From a virus, in IMG/VR virus record IMGVR_UViG_3300043434_000753, positions 1-23,622 of that record: DNA of 23,622 nucleotides; one strand, written 5' to 3'. Each line of letters starts with the position of its first letter. Position 1 is the stretch's first letter. Positions 12,430 to 19,616 of this stretch are shown here, piece after piece. The position numbers and the translations under genes are program-made. The notes beneath the pieces were generated by a model. The model was not told where the DNA came from. It saw nothing but the letters and a program-made list of their open reading frames with translations, and searched no databases.

Positions 12430-12984
12430 TTAATAGAAACCGCCTTGGCTCCAAATGGTGATACCGGAAGGACTTAAACCACCAGAAACTGCAGTGCTGC
12501 CGTTGCCGATGTAGCCCACGGCAAGGATGTAGCCCTTCTCTAAATACAGACCTTCCGACTTACCGACCTGAATAGGTGCTTGGAGGGCAGTGTCACCGAC
12601 CTGAGGGGTAGGCGCATTGCAGGCAAACAGCTGCACGCTCTGCGGAATACCGCGAGTCGAGCCGCTCAGACCCACCTCAACACGGCCCACCATCAAAGCA
12701 GCGGACGTGGAAGGAGCGGCTTGGTTAGGCGCATACACATAGAGGCCCAAATCAACGGACCGACGGCCGCTGTTATCGGGATAGCCTTCGTTGCTGACAA
12801 TTGTGATGTCTTCAACTAAAGCAGCGTCTTCTGAAGGCAGATCTCCAACTCGAACTAACTGAATCAAATCAGTGAGGTTCGGATTTGTTGGGTTACAAGT
12901 CGTCGTCGCACTGGTGATACGAGCGCCCCGGAGAAAAGGGCGATCAATAAGGCAGGGTTGTTTGTTAGTGCTAGTTGAAGCCAT
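12430..12984 (-). CDS. Structural protein (184 aa), virion or tail component
   Basis: The product starts MASTSTNKQPCLIDRPFLRG and is beta-rich throughout (ALMVGRVEVGLSGSTRGIPQ, then SVQLFACNAPTPQVGDTALQ). It ends in a Gly-rich strand region (AVSGGLSPSGITIWSQGGFY). The sequence is well balanced in codon use and lacks long disordered stretches, resembling abundant virion proteins such as a tail tube or decoration protein. No enzyme motif or membrane segment is present. The ATG at 12984 follows a GAG-containing leader. It lies between the 143-aa Gly-rich protein and the SWIM-like protein and is co-directional. I do not recognise a named family. The assignment as structural rests on composition and position. 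Confidence 0.6.
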   Translation of the reverse strand: MASTSTNKQPCLIDRPFLRGARITSATTTCNPTNPNLTDLIQLVRVGDLPSEDAALVEDITIVSNEGYPDNSGRRSVDLGLYVYAPNQAAPSTSAALMVGRVEVGLSGSTRGIPQSVQLFACNAPTPQVGDTALQAPIQVGKSEGLYLEKGYILAVGYIGNGSTAVSGGLSPSGITIWSQGGFY

Positions 12985-13025
12985 TTGATGCGCTCAGTGC
13001 GATTGTTAGACGGTCTGAAAAAGGA

Positions 13026-13457
13026 TCAGATATTCAGTTTTTCTTGATCCCCTGTATCCAATTTAAAGGAGATTATGCCACTGTCCTTAAGAGCTCGAAG
13101 AGCCTTTGTTAAAGAAGATTCTTCGCTCTCATCTTTATCTCCGGTTTTATCCTGAAAATAACTAGATAAAAGCTGACCCGCCATCGGCATGTCCCCACGA
13201 GCGGCGGCAATGCCGGCTCCAAGTCCAGCGCCAAGCTTCCCTACGCCGCTCAAAAGATCGGCCCACTGTTTCCCCCAGCCGGATTCAGCTCCGGGTTTTG
13301 CGGGACTAGGAGCCGAAGCCGGACTCAGACCAGGCACCTCATCAATTACGTTGCCGAAATCTGCTTTAAAACCTTGAAGACTGGGTAGCACTGGCGGATT
13401 AGTCCAATCAAACCCGTTCAGAGAAGGAGGGGCCTTGAAAAAGTCATTGGTTGCCAT
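13026..13457 (-). CDS. Small virion-associated protein (143 aa)
   Basis: The ATG at 13457 is preferred because AGGAGG ends 8 bases before it; an upstream ATG at 13478 would overlap the neighbouring gene and has no such site. The product begins MATNDFFKAPPSLNGFDWTN and is Pro/Ser-rich in the first third. It then has a Gly/Ala-rich helix (GKLGAGLGAGIAAARGD) that could pass a membrane or insert in a channel, and ends in an acidic stretch with TKALRALKDSGIISFKLDTG. The layout (disordered start, small hydrophobic helix) fits internal or ejected virion proteins, but no family is recognised. It is 17 nt downstream of the 530-aa gene. Confidence 0.6.
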   Translation of the reverse strand: MATNDFFKAPPSLNGFDWTNPPVLPSLQGFKADFGNVIDEVPGLSPASAPSPAKPGAESGWGKQWADLLSGVGKLGAGLGAGIAAARGDMPMAGQLLSSYFQDKTGDKDESEESSLTKALRALKDSGIISFKLDTGDQEKLNI

Positions 13458-13474
13458 CTGGTTTTCCTCCTGTA

Positions 13475-15067
13475 TCAAGCAAAGGGAACGGTAGGAATAG
13501 GACCTCTCGGATCGACGTAAAAGCCGCCGAGTGGAACACGTTTAAGTTCAGGTTTGAGTAAAGGACGGGTTGCGTCGGTAAGGTCATCTGCTCCGGCAGA
13601 ACCATCTACCGCAGAAGCAGCACTAGAAGCACCGTAACCAGCTGCGTTTCTAATCGAATCATCACCTAATTGAGATCCAATCTTCGTAGTAACAGGCTGA
13701 GGCGTCTGTTGACTAGGCAAAACAGTAGAACCGGTTGCTTTGCGAAGTAATTCGTAAGCAAGAGTCGGATTTTGTTGGGCCCACTGCTGCAACTCGGGCG
13801 TGTCTAAAATATTGCGTTTCGAAAGCTCGGATACGATTTCGGTTGCATGAGCAGGGAATCGAGCATAAGCTTCCCGTCCGCTATAGTAATCTCGCAGGGT
13901 TTTCTGCGGCTTAGTGTACTGTTGCTTAGCTGCCGTGAGGGCCTCATTCCTACCACGGGTGGTAATTACGGTCTGACCGTCTGCCCCGCGATAAGTTGCT
14001 GGGGGAAGCTTTGCTCGGGCAGCCGCATCCATATCAGCTGCTAGTTGCTGAACAGTTCTTTGCTGCCGTTCTTGCTGAACCTGCGGATCGTTAACAAGAC
14101 CGCCGGCATCGACACTTTCGCTAACAGGACCCATGTTTTTAGGTATCTGGGTCTCGCCAGACATCAAGCTGTAACCAACAACCGCGGCAGGAGGAACAGC
14201 GCCGGCTGCAAGTCCGGCAGCCAAACGAGGGTTATTTCGAATAACTTCGGCGATATTACCGATGTTACTTTTCAGCAAATTACGGGCTTGGTAGACGCCA
14301 AAATCAACTGGACCCGAGAAAAATCCGGTTCCTTGTGGAATCGAAGAACCGTATAGTTCATCCGCGATACTCGCTCCAGGGCGCATGGTCTGCCTCAGAG
14401 ATTCTTGAAGTAAGACGTCTTCATCCACTCCAGCAGAAGCTAGGAAAGGCTGACCGCCGCGAGTTCTCAATCCGCGGATAAATTCGGTTCCCTGGCGTTC
14501 GCCAGAAATGTCGGCAGGATTAAAAGTAACGCCTCCAACTTTTACGCCTTCAGCAGTAGTCGCGCCAGCTGGGTAGCGAAGCCGGTTAAAACCGGAAAAC
14601 ATATCCATCTGGCGCCCTTCTAAAGGGACGAAAGGCGCTGCGGGAGCTGCAGGGGCGGCTGGAGGTGCTGAGGGAACAGAAGCAGCAGGTGCTGGTGCGC
14701 GCTCGGCAGTAATAGCTCGCTGTAACGGTTGGTTAGAAGAACGAACAGCAGGTTGAGAAGGGGCCTGAAAAACACCGGCCACGGGGGGTTCCGCCCGCCG
14801 CACTCGGGGAGCTTGAGACGTAGCTTCCGCAGCTAAATTTACCCGTTGAGCGGGGCCTTGAAGAGAAGCAGGTTTGGTTCCTGGCTTAAATATTCCGGCA
14901 GACTCAGCCGCGGCTTGTCGAGGTGTCAGCGGTAAGAGTCCTGCACGACGAAGAGCATTAACGCCTTCTTCCCCGGTAGCACCTAGAAAAGTCGTCAAGG
15001 CGCGAACAGCGGTCGCAGCATCCGGAGCTTGTTGCGCACCCTTGCCTAGTAAACTTAAAAGACCCAC
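13475..15067 (-). CDS. Large low-complexity virion protein (530 aa)
   Basis: The start is GTG at 15067 (MGLLSLLGKGAQQAPDAATA); no strong Shine-Dalgarno is visible. The sequence is rich in Ala, Pro, Gln and Arg. An Ala/Pro-rich disordered region spans about residues 75-150, and a Gly/Ala hydrophobic segment (LAAGLAAGAVPPAAVVGYSL) could insert in a membrane. There is a Gln-rich helical region (QQRTVQQLAADMDAAARAKL), with further helices around TEIVSELSKRN. No enzyme signature is seen. Size, the hydrophobic segment and location between the connector-like and small virion genes fit an internal virion or ejection protein. This is inference; there is no named family match that I recognise. Confidence 0.6.
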   Translation of the reverse strand: MGLLSLLGKGAQQAPDAATAVRALTTFLGATGEEGVNALRRAGLLPLTPRQAAAESAGIFKPGTKPASLQGPAQRVNLAAEATSQAPRVRRAEPPVAGVFQAPSQPAVRSSNQPLQRAITAERAPAPAASVPSAPPAAPAAPAAPFVPLEGRQMDMFSGFNRLRYPAGATTAEGVKVGGVTFNPADISGERQGTEFIRGLRTRGGQPFLASAGVDEDVLLQESLRQTMRPGASIADELYGSSIPQGTGFFSGPVDFGVYQARNLLKSNIGNIAEVIRNNPRLAAGLAAGAVPPAAVVGYSLMSGETQIPKNMGPVSESVDAGGLVNDPQVQQERQQRTVQQLAADMDAAARAKLPPATYRGADGQTVITTRGRNEALTAAKQQYTKPQKTLRDYYSGREAYARFPAHATEIVSELSKRNILDTPELQQWAQQNPTLAYELLRKATGSTVLPSQQTPQPVTTKIGSQLGDDSIRNAAGYGASSAASAVDGSAGADDLTDATRPLLKPELKRVPLGGFYVDPRGPIPTVPFA

Positions 15068-15102
15068 GGGGATACAGCGTACCTTTTAATTAAATATAGC
15101 GT

Positions 15103-15723
15103 CTATCGCCAATTCGCGTAAAAGTACAAACGGTCTGCACGCGACGTATCCGGAGGCCCAGGAATGGCTTGGATAAACTCACCTCCACTGCGCTCGAAAC
15201 GATAACGAGCAGTTACGGGGTCCCGGTAATTAGGGACATAAAGCATATGAGCCAACCTGTCGCACTCATATAGATAATTTTCCCTCCAGATTTTCGCTGT
15301 CTCTCTCTTATCTTGAATATTGATAGAACGGCTGACGTCACCTAAAATAGTCTCTTGACGGCTTGTGGCCCGACCAGTCGCAAGCTCAGTTAAACGCTCA
15401 GCTTCTTCGCAACGTTCAACCTGTTGAACAATCTTGTCGAAATAAAATTCACTGGGTACAGAATTACACGCTTCAATCAGTCGAGCGTAATCGCCCGCAG
15501 GCACTGTCGCAATGTTATACCCAAGATGATAAGCAACACGACTAAAATTATAATCATCTAATTTATACCCGAAAACCTGAGCAGGGTTTCGAGTTATCTG
15601 ATTAATTGCAGCGTATACAACCTCACGCTTCGTAGCGTCAGTTGTATCAGGCTGGAAAACGACGCCCTGCTGAGATAGATAGCTCTGGATTTGCTCCAGT
15701 TCTTGAGGAGTTAAAGGCGCCAC
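15103..15723 (-). CDS. Head-tail connector-like protein (206 aa)
   Basis: The GTG start lies in the motif GTGGCGCCTTTAACTCC, shared with the muramidase gene, so both proteins begin MAPLTPQE. The sequence is mostly helical and charged, with KIVQQVERCEEAERLTELAT, SINIQDKRETAKIWRENYLY and a C-terminal RADRLYFYANWR. Such compact, Glu/Arg-rich helical proteins just downstream of capsid genes are commonly connectors or neck proteins in phages; this is inferred from position. The tryptophan/tyrosine-rich end may contact the portal. A direct sequence match to a named connector is not claimed. It follows the SH3/HhH-like gene by 22 nt. Confidence 0.55.
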   Translation of the reverse strand: MAPLTPQELEQIQSYLSQQGVVFQPDTTDATKREVVYAAINQITRNPAQVFGYKLDDYNFSRVAYHLGYNIATVPAGDYARLIEACNSVPSEFYFDKIVQQVERCEEAERLTELATGRATSRQETILGDVSRSINIQDKRETAKIWRENYLYECDRLAHMLYVPNYRDPVTARYRFERSGGEFIQAIPGPPDTSRADRLYFYANWR

Positions 15724-15745
15724 GTCTCAGCAGAACTTCTTTACA

Positions 15746-16180
15746 TCATTCTACGTACACATTTCCATCTTCCAGAACCTCATCCCAATTAATACCCTTA
15801 ATTGACTTCAGTTGATCGAGCTTAGTGAAACGTTCGCCAGGCATACTTTGCTGCAGCTCTTTAATGTCTGAAGCAGTTTTAATTCCGACGCCTTTCAACA
15901 CCTGAGTCAATAACTGAGGAGGAGCGGTATTAATGTTGACGCGATTAAACGCAGGAACTTCAGGCTTGACTAACTGGCGGCCACGGCGCTGTTTGGTGGG
16001 AGCGGACTCAGCTTCGGCTTCCCGTACTTCTTCAGAAACTTGATTCCGGTGCGCAAAAAACACCTTGCCCGTAGTTATAGACCGAACCATCATGTACTCG
16101 CCATCATCGTGAGTACTCACAATTTCAATCTTAACCCCGTTAGGGGTGTAAGTGAACTCTTTAACCTGAGTCACAGTCAT
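15746..16180 (-). CDS. SH3-like plus helix-hairpin-helix protein (144 aa)
   Basis: The ATG at 16180 is the first that follows the terminator; a TTG at 16225 would add 15 residues (SNFYVKIPGDTVHI) that also look like a beta strand, so the true start may be there. Residues 1-50 (MTVTQVKEFTYTPNGVKIEI, then EYMMVRSITTGKVFFAHRNQ) read as a small beta-barrel. Residues 80-144 match a ComEA-type helix-hairpin-helix: VNINTAPPQLLTQVLKGVGI, KTASDI, and GERFTKLDQLKSIKGI. HhH domains bind DNA without sequence preference. After the capsid genes, a DNA-contacting packaging, neck or completion protein is plausible. The first frame, overlapping the 291-aa gene up to 16453, is a shadow. Confidence 0.65.
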   Translation of the reverse strand: MTVTQVKEFTYTPNGVKIEIVSTHDDGEYMMVRSITTGKVFFAHRNQVSEEVREAEAESAPTKQRRGRQLVKPEVPAFNRVNINTAPPQLLTQVLKGVGIKTASDIKELQQSMPGERFTKLDQLKSIKGINWDEVLEDGNVYVE

Positions 16181-16226
16181 TATGTGAACAGTATCTCCGG
16201 GTATCTTAACGTAAAAATTCGACAAT

Positions 16227-16250
16227 AAAAAACCCCCTCCGAAGAGGGGG
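16227..16250 (-). terminator. Strong Rho-independent terminator with UUCG loop
   Basis: On the minus strand CCCCCTC-TTCG-GAGGGGG (16250-16233) forms a 7-bp stem with an UUCG tetraloop, followed by six T (16232-16227). It lies 27 nt after the stop of the 291-aa gene (16278) and would end the capsid transcript before the SH3/HhH-like gene. Confidence 0.85.
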
Positions 16251-16277
16251 CCGTCCGCCGACATCCGATTAAGTTTA

Positions 16278-17153
16278 TCAGGCGGAGGGAGTGGTGCTGG
16301 TGTAGATGGAAGACTCCACAACACCGGCAGGCTGAAGTGCCACGTCGGAGCGCTTGGGGGGCTCGTCGGGAACAAGCCAGCAAACTTCGCAGATTGCCAG
16401 AGCTTTGTCCTTACCGATAAGCTTGCCGGTTTTTGCACGAGGATCGTACACACCGGAAGCCTGTGCCAGACCCGAAGCAGCAGCGCCGCCGAGGTTACGG
16501 ACAGCAGACAGCTTATAGGTGGTGTCAGCAGTCACAGCGTGCATGTTCGCATCGTTCCAGGCGTTGCTGGAATTGAACGAACCGTTTTCGATGCGGCTGT
16601 TGGAACCAACAATAGTGGCGAAGAAGCCACTGGGGCTGGGGGTGGTGTTCAGACCCACGCTCAGAGCGGGGCCGAGACCCAGGGTAGGAGTGGCGGAACC
16701 GCCGCCCACACCGCTGGAAACCACATCGCCGCCGTCAAGACGCAGACCCACGCGGTACACATAGGCACCGGAAGGAACGGTAATGCCGTTGGCGATATCG
16801 GAGCGGATGTCCTTGTGATAATCCGGCGAGGGGATGATCACGTTGGCAGTGGTGAAGGGAACGTTGTCCCCGTTCAGACCAGAGCCATAAGGAGTGGTGT
16901 AGTACTCCAGCTGGTTGACGGAACCGAGGGCCTGGTAGGACAGGTCCACGTAACCGACGGCTTGCTGAGCAATCCAGCCGGGACGGAAAATAACGCCAAC
17001 AGGACCGCCAATCGGCTGATTGGTGAGGGTCTCGCTGGTGCCGTTTTCGTTCAGGAAATCAACGGACTTCGACTCGTGCCAGTAACGAAGAACGTTGGTG
17101 TAGTTACCAGGATAGATCTTGGTAACGGAGATCTGGTTAGGGTTGATGGCCAT
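16278..17153 (-). CDS. Abundant virion protein next to the major capsid (291 aa)
   Basis: The ATG at 17153 has GGAGG with a 9-nt gap, an excellent ribosome site as expected for a highly made virion protein. The product starts MAINPNQISVTKIYPGNYTN, is beta-rich (GYVDLSYQALGSVNQLEYYT), and has a Gly/Ser/Pro-rich middle (VSSGVGGGSATPTLGLGPAL) that could be a flexible linker. The C-terminal part includes LAICEVCWLVPDEPP and ends SIYTSTTPSA. It follows the major capsid gene by 14 nt and is closed by a strong terminator. A capsid decoration, second capsid or tail-tube protein is likely. I cannot choose among them from the sequence. Confidence 0.65.
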   Translation of the reverse strand: MAINPNQISVTKIYPGNYTNVLRYWHESKSVDFLNENGTSETLTNQPIGGPVGVIFRPGWIAQQAVGYVDLSYQALGSVNQLEYYTTPYGSGLNGDNVPFTTANVIIPSPDYHKDIRSDIANGITVPSGAYVYRVGLRLDGGDVVSSGVGGGSATPTLGLGPALSVGLNTTPSPSGFFATIVGSNSRIENGSFNSSNAWNDANMHAVTADTTYKLSAVRNLGGAAASGLAQASGVYDPRAKTGKLIGKDKALAICEVCWLVPDEPPKRSDVALQPAGVVESSIYTSTTPSA

Positions 17154-17167
17154 CGTTAGTTACCTCC

Positions 17168-18283
17168 TCAAGCGTTAAATGAGTAGGCGATGGTCGCGAA
17201 GTCAGCGTTCAGAAGTTCGAAACCTGCGTACAGGCTCCAAATCATCATGATAAAACGGCTGAAATCGTCGTTGTTGTTCAACAGCACCTGAGCATTGTTG
17301 CCGCCGATGCCGACGCCCACGCTCTGGGGACCGAAGAACATACCAATGGCGCTCTCGTAAGACTTAGACGTGCCGCCGATGGTGGCAGTCTGGCTCTGAG
17401 AAGGCATGTTGGTGGATTCGAAGAAGCGAACGCCTTCGAACACAAAACCCGTGGGCATGATCGGCTCGCCTGCCACAAAGGTGGCTTGACCGAAGCCCTG
17501 ACCCATGTAGATGGCAGCGTTAGGCTGCATCGAGGACATGAGGGGGTTGATCTGACCGTTGCCGGGGTAACGAGCAACTTCGCGGAAGTCGCTGTTTTGG
17601 CGCAGGTGCATCAGGAAGGTCGGATCGCAAACGCAGCGATAGAAACCGTCCTGGTAGGTGGGGGTGTTCCGCTTACGCAGGCTCTTCACCACGCGGAGCA
17701 GGTCATCCTTAACGTCGAACTTGGCTTGCTCGGCGTTGGCGTAGGTGAGGCTACCAACGGCAAGATCACCGGGGTAGTAGTAACCACCTTGGCTGTCAGA
17801 GGCTTGACCCTTGGAAACAGCTTTCAGGAGTTCGTTGATGAACACCCGATCGCGCCAACGACGATAGTCGTCGAGCAGAGTCAGAGAACCGATGGACTGG
17901 TGGAAAGCGGTGAGGTTACCGGTATCCAGCAGCAGACGCTGAGCGGTGATCAGGGTCTCGCGAGCAATCTTGAAGGTGCTCGGCTGAGTGGGATCACTCG
18001 GGTCAGCAGGACCAGTGTACTCGCGGAGGGTCACGAGCACTTTGTCCTTAACAATGTTGCGGCTGTTAGCCGTGCCGATGGTTTGCTCGGCAGTGCGCTC
18101 CCGGCTTTCTTTCGAACCAGGATTGCCCCAGAAGCGATACCGGTCTAACTGAACAGTCTGGCCGGGTTGCTTCGAGAAATCGTGCACAACCACGGGCTCA
18201 GCTGCCATCTCCACCACATACGCGGGGTGAGGACGGTATAATTCAGCGCCCAGCAGCTTCGGGAAGTCATTATCGACGAACAA
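17168..18283 (-). CDS. Major capsid protein, HK97-fold candidate (371 aa)
   Basis: The start is TTG at 18283 with GGAGG eight bases upstream, an excellent ribosome site for a TTG start. The product has the size, composition and layout of HK97-fold capsid proteins. It has a helical N-terminus (MFVDNDFPKLLGAELYRPHP), an E-loop-like region with NSRNIVKDKVLVTLREYTGP, and a P-domain helix with FINELLKAV. The A-domain strand YRCVCDPTFLMHLRQNSDFR and a conserved GMFFGPQSVGVGIGG element follow. A Gly/Asn-rich C-terminal region ends LLNADFATIAYSFNA. There is no other capsid candidate as good in the window. It lies between the scaffold-like and decoration-like genes, as in many tailed phages. The assignment is by composition and order, not by a database hit. 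Confidence 0.75.
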   Translation of the reverse strand: MFVDNDFPKLLGAELYRPHPAYVVEMAAEPVVVHDFSKQPGQTVQLDRYRFWGNPGSKESRERTAEQTIGTANSRNIVKDKVLVTLREYTGPADPSDPTQPSTFKIARETLITAQRLLLDTGNLTAFHQSIGSLTLLDDYRRWRDRVFINELLKAVSKGQASDSQGGYYYPGDLAVGSLTYANAEQAKFDVKDDLLRVVKSLRKRNTPTYQDGFYRCVCDPTFLMHLRQNSDFREVARYPGNGQINPLMSSMQPNAAIYMGQGFGQATFVAGEPIMPTGFVFEGVRFFESTNMPSQSQTATIGGTSKSYESAIGMFFGPQSVGVGIGGNNAQVLLNNNDDFSRFIMMIWSLYAGFELLNADFATIAYSFNA

Positions 18284-18364
18284 AGCGTCAACCTCCGAAG
18301 AACTACATACTTAATTTAACTAGAAAACAAGCTGAACAAAATCAGTTTGTCGCATTTTTAGCGT
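18284..18364 (-). promoter_or_regulatory. Leader of the major capsid gene with strong ribosome site
   Basis: This 81-bp A/T-rich gap upstream of the capsid start carries GGAGG (18293-18297 on the minus strand), 8 nt before the TTG codon. Upstream T/A-rich sequence with TTGTTC and TTAAAT-like elements may hold a promoter for the capsid pair; the spacing is not convincing, so this is only a candidate. Confidence 0.4.
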
Positions 18365-19111
18365 TTACACAGATTTTTGATTACTCGAATTCACAGTAGG
18401 CGAGTAGGTACGCACCATAGAACGAACACCTTCAGGCAGCTGATGGTAAATAGCCGCAAAATTAGAGACATACGTACCGGCTTTACCCCGGTAGATGTAG
18501 CGAAGCGCCGTGGACATCAGACCTGGCGAGGTACTGCGTACGGTCTCAGTAAAAGTGCGGCAGTAAACCGGGGGATTGTATATCCACGAGGCGCGAGACC
18601 CTGAAGTGTCGTTAGTTGGGTTTGTGAGGATGCCTCCCTCGTACCGACCGTGAGTAACACCCCCGCCGGTATATCCCTGAGCGGCGGTGTTGTCGTCAGG
18701 AGTGTTATACGGTGTGTATGCCTGGGATGCGGGGGCTAACCCGTTGAAATACGTGGATTGGCCGACTGTCCGTACGCCGTATTGCGGACCATAGGCTGTG
18801 GAGACCTTAGCGTTCGCAATTGTTGAGACCCCGAGGGGTCGATAACCGACGTAGCTGCTTAAAGCACCGCTCGGAGCGTAATCAACGTCGGAATAGTCAG
18901 TCCAGTAGCCCGAAACAGCGCGCGGAACAGCGCGCCAATCGTCGGTGTTGTACCAGAGGCCGCTATTAGGGGCACCGGGAGTAACAATTCCGGTATCAGC
19001 TCCCGTATCGACAATTCCAGAGCTAACCACGATGTAACCCTCGTGGTTTGGACCGCTCTGAACCCTGTGGAGGCCGTTGTCGTACCGCCAATTACTTAAC
19101 GGCGTATACAT
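18365..19111 (-). CDS. Tail/virion protein with GRYEGG-type motif (248 aa)
   Basis: The ATG at 19111 has AGAGG about 6 nt upstream. The sequence is rich in Gly, Tyr, Ser and Thr (MYTPLSNWRYDNGLHRVQSG), consistent with an extended virion protein. At residues 149-167 it has GGGVTHGRYEGGILTNPTN, which resembles the repeats of the 510-aa protein at 467-498. The end (AGTYVSNFAAIYHQLPEGVR) is helical. Its position before the capsid gene suggests a virion or assembly protein, and the shared motif suggests it interacts with, or is related to, the 510-aa protein. No catalytic motif is seen. Confidence 0.6.
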   Translation of the reverse strand: MYTPLSNWRYDNGLHRVQSGPNHEGYIVVSSGIVDTGADTGIVTPGAPNSGLWYNTDDWRAVPRAVSGYWTDYSDVDYAPSGALSSYVGYRPLGVSTIANAKVSTAYGPQYGVRTVGQSTYFNGLAPASQAYTPYNTPDDNTAAQGYTGGGVTHGRYEGGILTNPTNDTSGSRASWIYNPPVYCRTFTETVRSTSPGLMSTALRYIYRGKAGTYVSNFAAIYHQLPEGVRSMVRTYSPTVNSSNQKSV

Positions 19112-19152
19112 AACAGCCTCTGAGAGTTACATATAGTATAAAACTTTTAAAA

Positions 19153-19329
19153 TCAGCCTTCTACAGGCGTTGAAGTCTCGACTTTTGCGCTCAAAGCCTG
19201 CATATCCGCGCTGATATTCTGCATATCTTGGATATACAGCTCACGAAGAGCGGCAAGTTCGGCTTGAAGGGCCGCAATCGATTCAGAAGGAGTTGAAGCT
19301 GCCTTAGAACGGCGATTTAAATTAGCCAC
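19153..19329 (-). CDS. 58-aa coiled-coil protein
   Basis: The GTG start at 19329 overlaps the TAA of the 68-aa gene (GTGGCTAA), so the two are coupled. The product is MANLNRRSKAASTPSESIAA followed by a helix LQAELAALRELYIQDMQNIS with a leucine heptad pattern, and ends TPVEG. Such tiny coiled-coil proteins in capsid regions can be scaffold helpers or decoration anchors. I do not recognise a family. The gene lies 41 nt before the 248-aa gene, and the sequence is clearly amphipathic, which supports it. Confidence 0.65.
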   Translation of the reverse strand: MANLNRRSKAASTPSESIAALQAELAALRELYIQDMQNISADMQALSAKVETSTPVEG

Positions 19330-19528
19330 GCTTGGTTTCCTCGCGCTTTTTCGCGAATTTCTGGGCTTTTTGCTTAGCTTTCATCATGGATTCTTTATTT
19401 TTGACGCGCTCAGGGAGGTCACCTTTGGTTTCCTCTTCGTATTCTTTAACTTTGCCCTTCGAAATCTCGCCACGTTCGGCCATGGCGTAGAACTTGCGGC
19501 GCTGAGCCTCACTGCGAAACGGGGCCAA
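19322..19528 (-). CDS. 68-aa basic protein of FRSEAQRRKFYAM type
   Basis: The product begins MAPFRSEAQRRKFYAMAERG and then EISKGKVKEYEEETKGDLPE. I recall small phage proteins with the same FRSEAQRR.FYAM...GEIS..TVK.WE..T...LPERV pattern in virion regions; their role is not established. The start appears to be TTG at 19528: the frame is closed by a stop at 19546-19544 and no ATG or GTG lies between. The C-terminal half is Lys-rich (KQKAQKFAKKREETKRG). It follows a terminator, so it should have its own promoter between 19529 and 19562. It overlaps the next gene by 8 bp. Confidence 0.7.
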   Translation of the reverse strand: MAPFRSEAQRRKFYAMAERGEISKGKVKEYEEETKGDLPERVKNKESMMKAKQKAQKFAKKREETKRG

Positions 19529-19562
19529 AACTATACGGTATATCTAAAAGTAGTTTAACAAT

Positions 19563-19588
19563 AAAAAACCCCGCCTAACAGACGGGGT
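19563..19588 (-). terminator. Rho-independent terminator after the scaffold-like gene
   Basis: On the minus strand ACCCCG (19588-19583) pairs with CGGGGT (19573-19568) around a 9-nt loop, followed by TTTTTT (the T tract reads as A 19563-19568 on the plus strand). It lies about 30 nt after the stop of the 305-aa gene and should separate portal/scaffold transcription from the capsid unit. Confidence 0.8.
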
Positions 19589-19616
19589 CACCGGAGTCCC
19601 TACGGGGGATCCTACA

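Noticed and set aside
16226-16453. Upstream extension of the SH3/HhH-like gene to 235 aa
   Set aside because: It runs through the end of the 291-aa gene and the terminator hairpin, and its composition changes there; the start is near 16180 or 16225.
16539-17159. Long rightward open frame (206 aa) antisense to the second capsid-region protein
   Set aside because: It mirrors the strongly biased codons of a highly expressed leftward gene; its composition (Gly/His/Thr/Ala) is that of an antisense shadow and it has no start context.
17486-18148. Rightward 220-aa open frame antisense to the major capsid gene
   Set aside because: Again a shadow of codon bias in the capsid gene; the leftward gene has a clear ribosome site and plausible fold.
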